A DNA stretch of 64,000 nucleotides from Amphiduros pacificus (lineage: Eukaryota; Annelida; Polychaeta; Phyllodocida; Hesionidae), in NCBI GenBank assembly GCA_949316495.1, contig OX439008.1:12047532-12111531 (forward strand), read 5' to 3'. Under the pieces are notes generated by a model, which had not been told where the DNA came from, did not search any database, and worked only from the letters and a program-made list of their open reading frames with translations. Positions within the stretch are counted from its first letter, which is position 1. Each line of letters starts with the position of its first letter. The position numbers and the translations under genes were made by a program. This document shows, piece by piece, positions 12,601 through 25,310 of the stretch.

Positions 12601-15600
12601 AGCTGCTATTACATTAAGCACCTTTTATAAAAGCACATTTCCACACTGCTTATTATTAGAGTATTATACATCTTTATAAATCTTGGCTTTGTCATTGGTC
12701 TGATTTATATGTATTTTATTAAAAAAAATATCATAAACCGTATTATAAAGGTTAGAATGATATCAGACAAACATGATAATCAAGCTAAAAATGTTATTAT
12801 TGATTTATTAATAAGTGGTGATGCACATTTTACTCATATTTTATATGAGACACAAAATATTCTCTTGTTATTAGTATCTTTTTACTGTTCCAGTTCAACA
12901 TTTCAAAATCCCAGTTGAGATGTTTATGCATATATATTCATGGATTTTATGCTAATTGGTTGATTTGTGTTACATAAATTTGAATTCAACTATAAATGTA
13001 TATTCCAGTTCATATGAATAAAATAATTCTAACTTTAAAGGGATAATATGTTGCACTGTCCTTTGCAGTTACTGCCATTTCCTTTCATCCAATAAAAATA
13101 TGACTGAGAAATGATAATCCTACTGCTCAAACAACTGCATTAATTATTCATCAACAACATTCCCACCAAAAGCATTCAAACCTTGACTACTATTACGGAT
13201 GATACAAACAAAATTGATCCATAGCCAGAGCAAAATATTTGATCAATAACATTTAATATGGCTATGATTGTTTAATGGGTGAAAAATGCCGGTCAGTATG
13301 CATGATAAAATTGAAATGATATTTTATATGTTTGAATTGTGTTTGGTGAATTAAAAGAACACGTAGTATTTAGAAATGAATTTGAATATTGTTATTAAGA
13401 TATTTAATAATAATAGACATTGATCGCTTAATATCAGGGTCAATGCTAAATTGTCAGGGTTGAGTTGGATAAACATCCCAGGTATAAAATAAGCTGGTAC
13501 CTTTCTTATTTCTAAGGAGGATTGATTAATAACCCGTGAGATTAAGTTTCTTTTCTTTGGGATAGATATAAATTTGGCCTGTTGGTTTCACTTAACAACT
13601 CGTAGCGGTGTGAGGGCCGGCCTGCCTCCATGTCAGGTCCGGAGGGACCTTTCTTCATCACGCACGCCTTCTGCTGCTGTCTGGCAAAGTTGATTAATTA
13701 ATTAAGACCAACACTTATGTTGGTGACCCAGGTTGTACCTCAGGGTGAGCTACCTGTGGCCAGGCACTTGCACTCGGCCACCTTCTTCATTCCACACCCG
13801 GCATCACACTTCTCCTCCACAAATAAGGGGTGCAAGGGTGCATTTCACACTCATGGTTATGTCTATGTCATTTCTTTGTTTTGATACCCAAATCTCATTC
13901 ATGACATTTATCTTCAATGTATCAATTGATTCATGCTACTCATATTTTGTTTTATCAACAGGCATCGGAATATTTTGATCATATAATTATATTTGCCCAC
14001 ATTATTTTACCAATCTCCCATCATGCATAGACCTGAGTATCATCCGGGGCTTTTTCCACCCACCTGCACACATGGAGGGTGGCACGGCAGTGTTCATGCC
14101 AGGCCCACATTTGCTGCCTGCCTTTAACAATTCGTCTTGTGACTTAATATTGAGTCGGTACAATGGACGCTTGTTTTCCTTAATGAAGTCTAAAATAAAG
14201 CTAAGCAGAGTGATGTGCAGTCAGCAGACCTGTCATAAAAAGAGGGGAAGCACAATGAGGCCACACAGATGATCCTTTGATGAATGGAGTAGATTTACAA
14301 ACATGGTTAATAACCTTCTCCTAGAGATCTCACACAGAGAGACTAGGCCCGCTTTAATAGAGACTGCAATAATGCTGCAGATAATTTCATCTGTGCCTGA
14401 CAAGCAGTATTGCAGCTGTCTGCCTGAGCTCTGATCCTTTTCGCCATTTCCTGCTGACTAGCAATGGTCAGCTGTGGTTCCAGCCAAGTGGTCACTCTCT
14501 CTCACGCTATCATGCTGAGTGTCACATATGCACATATGTTGAGGGGAGAATGGGTAGGAATTGGTGAACATTTTTCGCACTAACTGGCGACTAATTACCA
14601 GATATGAAGGAAATAATATGGAGCCCTTCCTGACAAAATATAGTGCCACAGGATCCTATAGCATGATTTAACTCTTTCTGGAGGTGCTTCTCGGTTCAAT
14701 ACGATTCATAAAAAAATTAATGAAAAACATTGTTTAAAATCTTGGCGATTGTAGATAATATCTAACGTGGCTTATCAGGTATGTTTGTTGTTGATATGAA
14801 GATATTAGCCAAAGCACATATATTCTCTTCATTGTAAGATCTCAAGTAAATTATATAAGTATGACCATATGTCCTTGTTGACCATTGTCCTGGTCAGTTT
14901 AGTCAATATAATGACACTGGTTTCACGCCCTATTGTCTCCGAATAGGATGGCATCTTTTCTCTGGTCTGATAATTGCATCTTAAAAGACCAACCTCGCTT
15001 CCGCACAATTTACTTTCACCTTGTCAACAAGTGCCCCACTTAAAGTGACCACCAATCTGACCATTGTGGACATCAAACAAGCTGATATAGACACAATTGG
15101 GGAGATTGAGGGAAAGTTGGTGGGGATATCTTGATAGGCAGCCGTGATGGGATTCCTTATAGGCTTAATTCTAAAAGAGGTAGGCCCTTCACTAGTGCAT
15201 CTGACAAGCCAAATAAAGGCCATATCGATTTCATGTGACAATAGCAAGATGTAAACTTAACAGGTGCAAAAATCGAAGATTGCAATCGAGTTAAGAGAAA
15301 CAAAACTGTCAAAAGAACAAATGATGAAGAACAACTTCTGTTAACCTCTTGAGTTAACCTCTTATCTGAATATTGCACTTAGAAGCTCCGGTTTGGCATG
15401 AAGATGGAGAGCATTATATGGCTTTGAGGAGAATCTTTCATCTGATTTACATCAAAATAGAACTGGTGAAGGTTATGAGAATAGATGGCAAACTGGGAGA
15501 ACAATACAATTAAAATTATGTCACGTGTGATTGACAGAAGTGAAGTTAATTATTCTGCAAGGTATATTTTAGTATTTTGTTTTGTGAATATTATTATTTC

Positions 15601-16174
15601 TGCACACATTTTGAAATGCATGGAATCTGAATATATCAATATTTTAATGAAGTCAAGGCAATCAAATAAATGCCATTCATGAATAAGATATAACCAATTA
15701 TATGTCCATATAGCCACAATAGTGATAATATTTATAACACAGTACAACCCTGATCGTGAATTGGAATGGCAAGTACCATATATAACAAACAAAATAAACA
15801 TTGATCAAGTTGTTAAGCCGGCTGCACAGTATGTGGGATTTGGCTATTTGCTCTTAACTCACACCAGGCATGTCTGCACCAAACCAGTGTGAAATCTGGC
15901 CTATTTCCCATATGAAGACAATACCTTGCTATTATACATATGGGATCCCAGCCTCCAGCATCTGGTAGACAGGACTGGGACAGGGATCACACCTTACTCT
16001 GTACTGTTGATTTATATTGTATTGTGCTAGTGGGCAGTTGGTGTAGAGACATGCTTCCAGTTGCAGAACGGAACTGCACAGTACCATAAGTCAATGAAAT
16101 AATGTTTATCATATACGGTCTGTATTTATACTAATTTAAATTACAGGATATAGTTAAACAATACATTTTAAAAA
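12601..16174. other. Intergenic DNA, no gene recognised
   Basis: AT-rich sequence without a convincing exon, RNA gene or mobile element. Short open frames (for example at 13733 and 14981) have no recognisable domains. Confidence 0.6.
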
Positions 16175-16175
16175 T

Positions 16176-16216
<41 letters not shown>

Positions 16217-16280
16217 TATGTCTACACATATGTACAAACACACACACACACACATACACACATATATATATATATATATT
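16175..16280. repeat. Compound microsatellite (TA)n-(CA)n-(TA)n
   Basis: A TA run at about 16180-16214, a CA run at about 16238-16258 and a second TA run up to 16280. The run ends exactly where the hammerhead-bearing element begins. Confidence 0.95.
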
Positions 16281-16340
16281 AGTTAAGCCTGAAGAAGTCC
16301 CTTGAAGGACTGAAACATGTCGCAATAAAAGGTTTTAACT
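16281..16340 (+). ncRNA. Type I hammerhead ribozyme
   Basis: All core elements are in order. Stem I 5' strand AGTTAA+GC at 16281-16288; core CTGAAGA (CUGANGA) at 16289-16295; stem II AGTCC (16296-16300) pairing with GGACT (16307-16311) across a 6-nt loop; core GAAA at 16312-16315; stem III as the 6-bp palindrome ACATGT (16315-16320); cleavage triplet GTC at 16319-16321 with predicted cut after C16321; stem I 3' strand GC (16322-16323) and TTAACT (16335-16340), separated by an 11-nt bulge. Stem III is too short for a stable monomer hairpin but can pair between two copies. The closing pair of stem II is A-U rather than the usual G-C and N7 is A, so activity may be modest. Confidence 0.8.
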
Positions 16341-16411
16341 CTTTGTCACCACGGACTTTGTTGGATTACTTTTATCACCATAACACTGTATACAACTACC
16401 TTTTTACTTTG

Positions 16412-16414
<3 letters not shown>
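16281..16414 (+). mobile_element. Short Penelope-like / retrozyme-type fragment carrying a hammerhead ribozyme
   Basis: About 134 bp of unique sequence sit between two TA microsatellites and open with a hammerhead motif. There is no reverse transcriptase or GIY-YIG endonuclease frame, so this is either a severely truncated end of a Penelope-like element or a small non-autonomous relative. Family knowledge: Penelope-like elements and animal retrozymes carry type I hammerheads with tiny, often palindromic stem III in their terminal repeats. Assignment to that group is inferred from the ribozyme; the rest of the fragment was not matched to a named family. Confidence 0.6.

Positions 16415-16460
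<46 letters not shown>
16415..16460. repeat. (TA)n microsatellite
   Basis: Uninterrupted TA run immediately 3' of the hammerhead-bearing fragment. Confidence 0.97.
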
Positions 16461-16465
<5 letters not shown>

Positions 16466-19400
16466 TGAAGACAAACTTGAGGGATATATCCAGCCAAAAT
16501 GAATGTAGTAAAAAGATAAATGATTAATTTTCGGGTATTTCTACTTATGATTTGGAACAATACACATGTATGATAAATCCTAAAACAACATACAGTTTAT
16601 TGAAATTAGTCAACCAGTATAATTTCCCTAATTATGATATTTATGTGCCGGCCATTTTTTCTGGTAATTACCGCTTCATCTGCAGCCCTTCCATCTATGT
16701 TTGTGTTGGCAGCTCTTTTTCAAATTCTTCAACATGAACTTTCACCATGCCAAGGATCTTTGGCACCCACTTGTCAAGGGATAAAAAACACGTGAAAGCT
16801 ATTGTCCACTTCTTTCTTTTCGAGGAAAGATTCGTGACTATTCGCTTAACTCTCAGACCACATGATCAGGCAGCACCAAACTGTGGTGTCCATAAGTGTG
16901 AATATATTAAACATTAGAGAGAAAAATCCAAAGAATTGGCATAATAGAAATATAATGTCTTGTAGTTCATATTTGGAACACAAAAGGCAGCAACCAGGCT
17001 TACTATTTTTGATGTACACCTCTCTAATTCTCTTAGTATTTTAATGGGTAATCATTGGAGAGAAAATAAGCAAACAATATAAATAAGATGGGCTTTTCTA
17101 TCTATGTTAAGTAAAAGCAAGAGCATTGAAAATGAGAAAGATCGGTTCAATTATACAAATATTGAAACATGTTTGGCTGATACAATTGCGTCACATTTAA
17201 TACCAACAGTAGTCATCAATCAGCAAATAACTTTTAAAAATTAAAAACGTTTAACTAAAATTGAATAGTTTAAATTGGTAAACATCATTCCTGAGGGCTG
17301 ATATCAAATTAAATCTCGACTATGATTCAAGATTTCGTATTGATTTATGATTTAAAATATAATTTTGATTCTAGAAAGAAATTTCTAGAGATATTCACAT
17401 ATAATATGTAAAATTGAACATTGATACCATAGCATACGGAACGTGGCAAGGAAAGCAAGCCATCGGGGAGAAGACCACAGGATGTAGCCATTAAACAGTC
17501 CAACCACAAGACCAGGCCATAAAAGCCACTACACAGCAGCAGAGAGGAAAGAGGGTGGTCTGTCCTCAGAAAGCAAAGTTGTAAAGCGCAAGCCATTAGA
17601 GGCCAGGTTGAGCGCAATGTGGCCATCAGTGCCATTTGACCAGGCCCGGCACATGGTGGGACAAGATCCCCATCCCTCTTCTCTTTCTATTTACTAGGGT
17701 GACCCGTAGGGCTGGCCCTGGCCTTCAATTGCAGTATTGGATTATGTGCAACTAAACAAAGTCAATTTGGCCGATATTGGTGCAAGCTGCGGGAACATGC
17801 TTTTAGGGGCGTGTTCCTAATGACGAGGGATCAGAGCGGGAAATGAACAGGTCGGCGGAGGCCCGATGGACCGGGCCGGTGGACCACCGTTTGTCTTGCT
17901 TCCCGACCGGGCAGTCCGTCAAAAGGCAGCCTTCACCACAACCTCCGAACTCTCGGCCTCTACTCGGTGATTCATGGAACAGGCCTTAACCACTGACAAC
18001 AAAGCTAAATTAAAGACTACACGCAAAAGGCGAGCTGCCTCTCGCACTTCCTAGCGGCCGGAAGTCCAATAACACAATACGAAGAAGGATATATCTAGTT
18101 AAGGAGAAAATGTATCCACTCCTCACTGCAATCAGACACATAAGCAAAGAGAATTCCCAATAAATACATTATAGTCAGGCGCACATCGAGCCGTGGGCAA
18201 TGATCATCTCAGTTCACATGATTTCAGTTCCAAAGCAGCATGTTCAAAGCAGCCACAGCAGTGTTTCCCCCCATTAAATAATTGTCGCGAAGACGGCGCG
18301 AGTGTTGTGTTACAATAAAGCAATGGACATGACAAAGGCGGGCCACTGTAATCACATCAGTGAGTGCAATTAGCGCCGTGATCAGGTCCGGACGTAGAGC
18401 GCCAGTGCACAACATGGGGAAATGAAGAGGAAACCAGGCATGTGGGCCCCATTGAGCAACACTTCCTTGCCAACTACGCGCATGCACGTGATCCTCATAG
18501 CTGCAATACAGAGGACACCACTTGACCCCTATTATCTTCTACTTAACTTATACAGCCCCATGCGTAGCATCTTGTCCAAATAAACAACATCACCTGTGAT
18601 ATGTTATGTTTAATGTGAAAATCACAAGTTTTCATCAGACACCTTGTTTCATGTTGAACTCTCCCGTGTCAAGATATTGCAGATGGTTATTTATTTAATG
18701 TGATATATTTCTAATGATTTATCAGAGTGATGTACAAGACACGTTAAATGCTTATTACTGATATATAGGTATGTTAAAACGTTTGAAGGGTACCCGATCA
18801 AATATGGAAAAACATTTAATGTAAAACCAATTATTGGGTGTTAAAAAAATGAAAATGTGAAGCATGTTTATTTTTGAAACATTGAGGCCATTTGTTTCCA
18901 TCTCTTAAAACGATATTTAAGCTATGTATTAGGCAATCTCATGGAAAGGTCACAGCTGAGCTTCTTTGAAATGTCATCATTTAAACTTGTTGAAATGTTA
19001 ATTGCTAATAAGGTACTGGTTTATATTTGGAACAGATGACATTTAGATAAACAGATCTACCTAGTGTTTCACTTTTTACAGTTCTGAGTACAGTCCCATT
19101 GATCAATTCTAATGATATGAGTCAATGATTTACACAGCAAACCTAAAAAACATCAACTTTCCCAGACTATTCTTGCAGGTGTTCTCAAGTCAATAGAAAA
19201 TTGGATACTTATTTTGATGATAAAAAAAATCTATCAATCTCATTGGAACAAAAGTGAACATACTGTTTTTTTACAATTTGCCACAATGTAGTCATTCAAT
19301 GTATCAACGCATTGAATTTTATATGTTTTGGTATTGTTATCATTTGTTAAATCAACCTTTGAAGTGTAGATGATATTTAGCTTTCACATCACCAACACCG

Positions 19401-22400
19401 CACATTTCCCACCCATTTATTCTTGTGATGCATATGTGTGCAATCATAAACACAACTCTCCGTAATTACATACCTGAATAGGCAAGTTGGTCTTTTAAGC
19501 ATATTGTATCATACGTCTTTTGAACCAATTTTTCTATTTTATTACCCTGGCATATGGAATCACCAATCCATGTCGATTTCAAAGTCTGAGATAATATGAT
19601 ACAATATCAGTTGTTTTTATCGTCAAGCATACAGGGTCATCAGCATCAGCAGCCCCCATCAGCGTGTGAAATATGGGACCTCAATAGAAATCTGTCAAGG
19701 TACCCGCTCCTCACTTGTACCCCGTATTGAGGGCCCCGTCACGGTCTCCAGCACATGCTCGGAGCGGTCCTCGACTTGTCATGTCAGGAAAACTTTCCCA
19801 GGGAAAAAACTGAAAAGTCTCTATTTTTACCTATTGTTTATTGCGAAAGCCATTGTAGGTGAAGTTCGGAACATCACGTGTCACAGATCAAAGTCATTGT
19901 GAGTGGTGGACTCGTTCGCGTGAGACGGCATGACGAGTGTATCATTGTATATCCATCGCCGGCCACAATACCTCTACGCAACCTGGTCCAAAGAGAAGTA
20001 TTCATCAATTGGTTGGACACTCCTGTCATCAACCAAACACAGCGACTGCGAAGACAATAGGAGGCTGGCTATTATAATTGTTACACCTGTGCGGCTTTCT
20101 TTGATGTGGTTAATTACAGGTAGCAGATGGGTAAATTGGAAAGGACCACTGTGTGGTTCAAGCCCATTGGTTGATTTTTGTACTATTGAGAATTGTCATG
20201 ATATTTTACGTTGTATTTGCAATAAAATGTCAAATTGTTTGTCAATAATTGCAGAGAAATGAACATAAAGATACCGAAGTTATCAATGGCATCACGATCT
20301 GGATTAGAGATACGAAATTAATAAAAATACAATGAGTTATTCTTATTACGATGTCAGATATTGTCAAAATATTGTGCATAAAATATTTACAAACACCAAC
20401 AATACACTTGCGTTTGTAAATACAAGTGATCAAATTAGTTTAGATTTATATTTAATATTGTGTCTACCGAGCACATTCATAATGCATACCGTAACACCAG
20501 ACATCTATAAATAACACTGACAATTTCTTATCCAGTTTTATTTTCAAACGATTTGAATAAATACTACAAACAATGATTTAAAGAAAAATGTAATATAATT
20601 TCTCTAATGACAAATAGCACGTGGTAAACTTGTAGCATCTATTGGTCATGTACACTTCATAATAAGGCAAATTTCATTTTTTTAAAGAAACGCAAAAAAC
20701 TTGTTAACATTTGCATGATTTTCTTTTTCAAAGGGATTATATAGTATAAAACAGGCACATAAAGAAGAGGGCCAGATGAGCGGTATTTTTGTGGCCTACA
20801 TAGTTGGTCTTTTTACAGCAGTGTACATAAGAGGTGCCCACGTCCCGGGCCACAGGGCATTTCTCTACTACAGACCTTCACGTCAATTCGCTTGTCACTT
20901 CTGCACATTTTGCCAAGAATTTGTTGGGAATTAATTGGGGCCTTCCTGTCTGTGGGGCCAGTGAGGCTGGGTTGCTAGGGAACCGCTGTCAATTGTTGCT
21001 GTGGCTGGTGGTAGCTGTAGACAGTGACACTTACAGCTCAACTTGCCTGGGTTGCGGCTACATGCAAAACTGCTCCAGAAAATATCTTACCTTTATTCCA
21101 CGAAAAGCCCGTAAAACGTCTATATATAAAGCAGACAAGTGTTACTTGATGGGAAAATATAAGCTTCAGTTATTTTAAGTGGACTATTTATCGGCAACCA
21201 TTACATCTGTTGATGATGAATTAATGCATTAAATACCACTCATCCCTTGCTTTCTTGCACACTTCACACTTACTTATTGGTTGACTGGAGATAACTTTAA
21301 TGTATGAGATAACCTTAACGTGTTATGTTATCATTTACATGAGCACACATATCGGTACTTCTGTATTCAGTGGCTATTTGTAAATTTCTTATTTATTAAC
21401 CCAACAATATGGAATATGGCAATACTGTGGAGAGTTTCAAGATTTATCAGATGCCAAATATCTATCTCTACTATATACCATCTCTTAAGCAGTTGAGAAA
21501 ATCAAAGTAAAAAATATCCCAGTAAAGAAAATCTGCACAACTACAGGAAGTTCTGGACTAGTCCCGTATACATCTCCGCCTCGTCCCTTGACAGCACAGT
21601 GGTTTAATGTAATATTTCTACAAGAGAGACCCTCAAAGAAAACACAAAGTTGCTGCTATCTTGTATGTGAGGACTCTGAGGATGCGAGGCAGTATCTGGG
21701 GATGATGGGATGGAGAGATAACAATCCACATCAAATACTGCTCCCCAATAGATCACTACTGGTTATCATACCCACACTCCGCCGGGGAATACTTTCAACA
21801 ACACACAAATGTAATCCATTGTGAAAGAAGGTACTCAACGTCGCTTATGTATTTTCAAATTCTAATGCACTTTTTTGTGTGGAGGAAATGAAAAAAAGCA
21901 ATAATGTCTGAAATTGTTTCAATAGCTCGCCTATCTGTCTTTTATATTGGGATTCTATGGGAGAGATCACAGAGATAGCAAATAAATTTAGAGCAAATAA
22001 ATTTGAAATTATTGATATATAGGTACATGTGCAATTCAATCGTAAATCATATACTAATTGAACACAGTCAATGTCCTTTGAAACAAATGCATAAAGAGAG
22101 AGATAGACCTTTTATTAACAAAATAAAAAGACGTAGCAACACACGCTAATAATGAGTCTAGTACATACAGATGGAGAGATGGCACACAGTCACCATTTCT
22201 CAATAGTCAATGTGCAGAAATGTAATTGAGTATTTGTGTACCAGTTGACCGCATATACATATATAACAAAACAAACAGGTGAATGACCCTTTAGAGAGAC
22301 TGATAATTCTCTACAAGAATGATAATTCTCAAGAAAAATGAAATGAAGATAGCACATGTTATTTGGGTTTTGTGTTTCCCATTTCAGAGTAATTCATGGC

Positions 22401-24539
22401 CTCCTACAGTGACATAATTGTCTGCCACTAGCAGGTGGTTTGGGACTGTCCTAGATTTCACATGAGCATAAATCAGGCCAATGTGTGCTCACATTACACA
22501 ATAAGGTATTTTCACCTTATTCAATTAATCCTGAACTGGTTAAATGACAGTGACGTGTCACAACTTCTATTGTATTTCAAGCTCATCCTTTTACCAAAAT
22601 GAGGTGTATTTTCAACATATGCTCACAAGGCACAGATCTTCATGTAGTATATTTAAAACACAAATGGAGATATGAGCTATGTCAGTTGACTATGATGGGA
22701 CACACCCTGAGGAACGCCGCCAAATCTCGATAAATGACTTATATGTAGATATGCGCTGTATTTTAATATTTAATGCATTGAAGCACAGAGCATAGCAAAA
22801 CAAGCAGCTGGGAACACGGTGTATAAGCACAGGAAAGAATTTGTTATGCCCAGACATTGCTCCTCACAAATATGATACAAATATCCTGCATGGTGGAGTT
22901 TTCCCATTCTTAAAGCGTACGGATAAGGTTACTGTCATTCACAATGGGCTGGTGATTGAGAAAGGACCTTTTCCTGTGATGATTGTATTTCACGGTCTTT
23001 TAGTTTCATTTTATTGTTGAAAACAACCATATTAAAATATTCAATAAGTAATTATTTTTGATTTGCCTCTCATTTAATTTGTTTAAAATATTACTAAGCT
23101 TGTTTATGTACTTTTTGTTTACAAATATGTCATTACTTTTCAGCAAGAAAAAATATGATAAAGTTTTTTACAAGGCTCATATTTCATTATATGTACTAAT
23201 AATAATAACATCATGTGTTTAACGCAATCATACCATTTGTTTGGAATATCCAGTTCTATTTTCTCTCACTACTCAGACTCTGTCCTTCCCGTATGTGAAG
23301 TTCGTGATTTTCATTCCTGTTTATGAGATATGATAGGAGGCAGGGTGGATCTGTTACTCTTCTCACCCTGTTCAGAACCACCTGTTAGTGTATGGACCCA
23401 AATGCAGCCACGAGGTACAAATCACCAACAACCAATCATCCAACATGTGATACTCATCCGCCCAAAAAAATGATCCCTCCGATAAAATTCCACGATAACT
23501 GAGCGGATTTTGATAGAACACCTCATTTGGCTAACGACAGTCAATATAACTGGCTGGTCTATGAGATCGCTTTAATTTCTGTATTCAATAATTCAGGACT
23601 GTTAGTGTGAAGGTGGCTATTTCCATGCTGCATTATGGCCGCTACTTGACGCCCATTGTATCATGTTCATATCTTATTTACAAGTACAACCTGTTGGGTC
23701 AAGTACCCGCTCAAATTTACATAATCTAATTAGCGCCCAATTATAGTTTATCCGCCTATATCCCTCTCAGTCAAAGCAGGAGCAAGGTGTTTAAATATTG
23801 AATATGTGAGCAGTTCTCATCTGCTCAGATTGGCCTTACGCTGGGGAAGCTTTTTTCATGCTGTATTTGGTATTGTTGTGGTGGCATTTAGAGACTTGGG
23901 ATGTAGAGTTGGGAACTAGGGAGGATTCTACGCACACAAAGAAAAACTACACAGAAATATGCCCGGGAGATAGCGGTGTGTAAGCATGATTTATATCCCG
24001 GCCTTCCCCCACAATGTCCAACAATAGTCCGGCCTCCGGGCCTCAGATAAACACCCTTCTCTCCAACACTTTTATATGGCGTGGAAAATGCCTAATGCGT
24101 ATTATATTTATATTACGGACGGAGATACATTTTGGCCAGAAAATGAAAATCTCTCATTTATGGTCACGGAGGCCATGGCGAGCCTAATGGGTAATGCGGC
24201 GGGGATGAGAAGCGCCCGGGCCGCAATATTGTAACGGAGTGCCCACAAAATGCAACACGCTTTGCCAGCAATGACCCAAGCTGCTTTATTTCATTGAATG
24301 CTGACTGTTAATGTGGTCATTAGGTGGATATTAGATGGTGAGTCTGTAATTTCTCTAATCCAGCTCTACGATTCCTCTCTCCGCAGGCCCCGCGCGGCTT
24401 CTTGATGCATCTCTGCGGTCCTTAATTGAACAAGAGGTCCACGATGCAATCTGCCATGCCGCAAATTACACTCACGCAAATTCTATTTTTGCTGATTCTC
24501 AGGCACAATGGTTATTGCCAAGTTGCCTTTATGAACGAT
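16461..24539. other. Intergenic DNA, no gene recognised
   Basis: No convincing coding exon. GC-richer patches stand out against AT-rich surroundings at about 17640-18500 (with an ETS-like CCGGAAGT near 18056) and 23990-24420. They could be regulatory elements, but conservation cannot be judged from one sequence. Confidence 0.55.
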
Positions 24540-25310
24540 GTGTTTGGAGCAGATGAGTGGTGAATGGTCTGACAATGATTCAAGGGATGAGTGGTAAGGA
24601 TAATGACAATGACACAAAATATGAGTGGCGAAAGGTTTGACGATGATTCCCTATGAGAAGTGAGAGTTCTGACACTGACAAAATGGATGACTGGTTAGGT
24701 CTGACAATGACAAGCAATGAGACACAATGACAATATGGATAAATGGTTGGGTCTGACAATGACAAGCAATAAGACACAATGACTAAATGGTTGGGTCTGA
24801 CAATGACAAGCAATGAGACACAATGACAAAATGGATAAATGGTTGGGTCTGACAATGACAAGCAATGAGACACAATGACAAAATGGATAAATGGTTGGGT
24901 CTGACAATGACAAGCAATGAGACACAATGACAAAATGAATAAACGGTAAGGTCTGACAATGACACAGAATGACAACATGTATAGTTCGTCAAGTCTGACA
25001 ATGACAAATAGTGATAATGATAATGATAAGGACTCAAATTGATTGAATGATAATTGATAAAAGATCTAATAATGACACAAAGTGAATGGTAAGACGTCTG
25101 ACAATGAATAACAATGACATAAAGAGTGTGAGAGCTCTAATGACACAAAATGAAAAACAGGGATGCGTGTGAAAGGTCTGACAATGACAAACAGGTATGA
25201 GAGTGATTGATCTGACAATGACATAAAGTAACGGGTGTGAGAGATCTGACAATGACATATAATGACATAGGGGGATGAGTGTGAAAGGCCAATGACACAA
25301 AAGTTCTGAC
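24540..25310. repeat. Minisatellite, 52-bp core unit with degenerate flanks
   Basis: Core copies containing GGTCTGACAATGACAAGCAA repeat with a 52-bp spacing at about 24700-24960 (for example GGTTGGGTCT at 24841 and 24893). On both sides the array decays to irregularly spaced TCTGACAATGACA strings. The minus-strand open frames of up to 132 aa here simply translate the repeat. Confidence 0.92.

Noticed and set aside
20121-20165. TAGCAGATGGG ... GGTTCAAGCCC as a tRNA-like pair
   Set aside because: Boxes are only about 34 bp apart and no stems form.
24580-25037. Overlapping minus-strand frames of 76-132 aa rich in Cys, His and Leu
   Set aside because: They read through the 52-bp GACAATGACA repeat in several frames at once.
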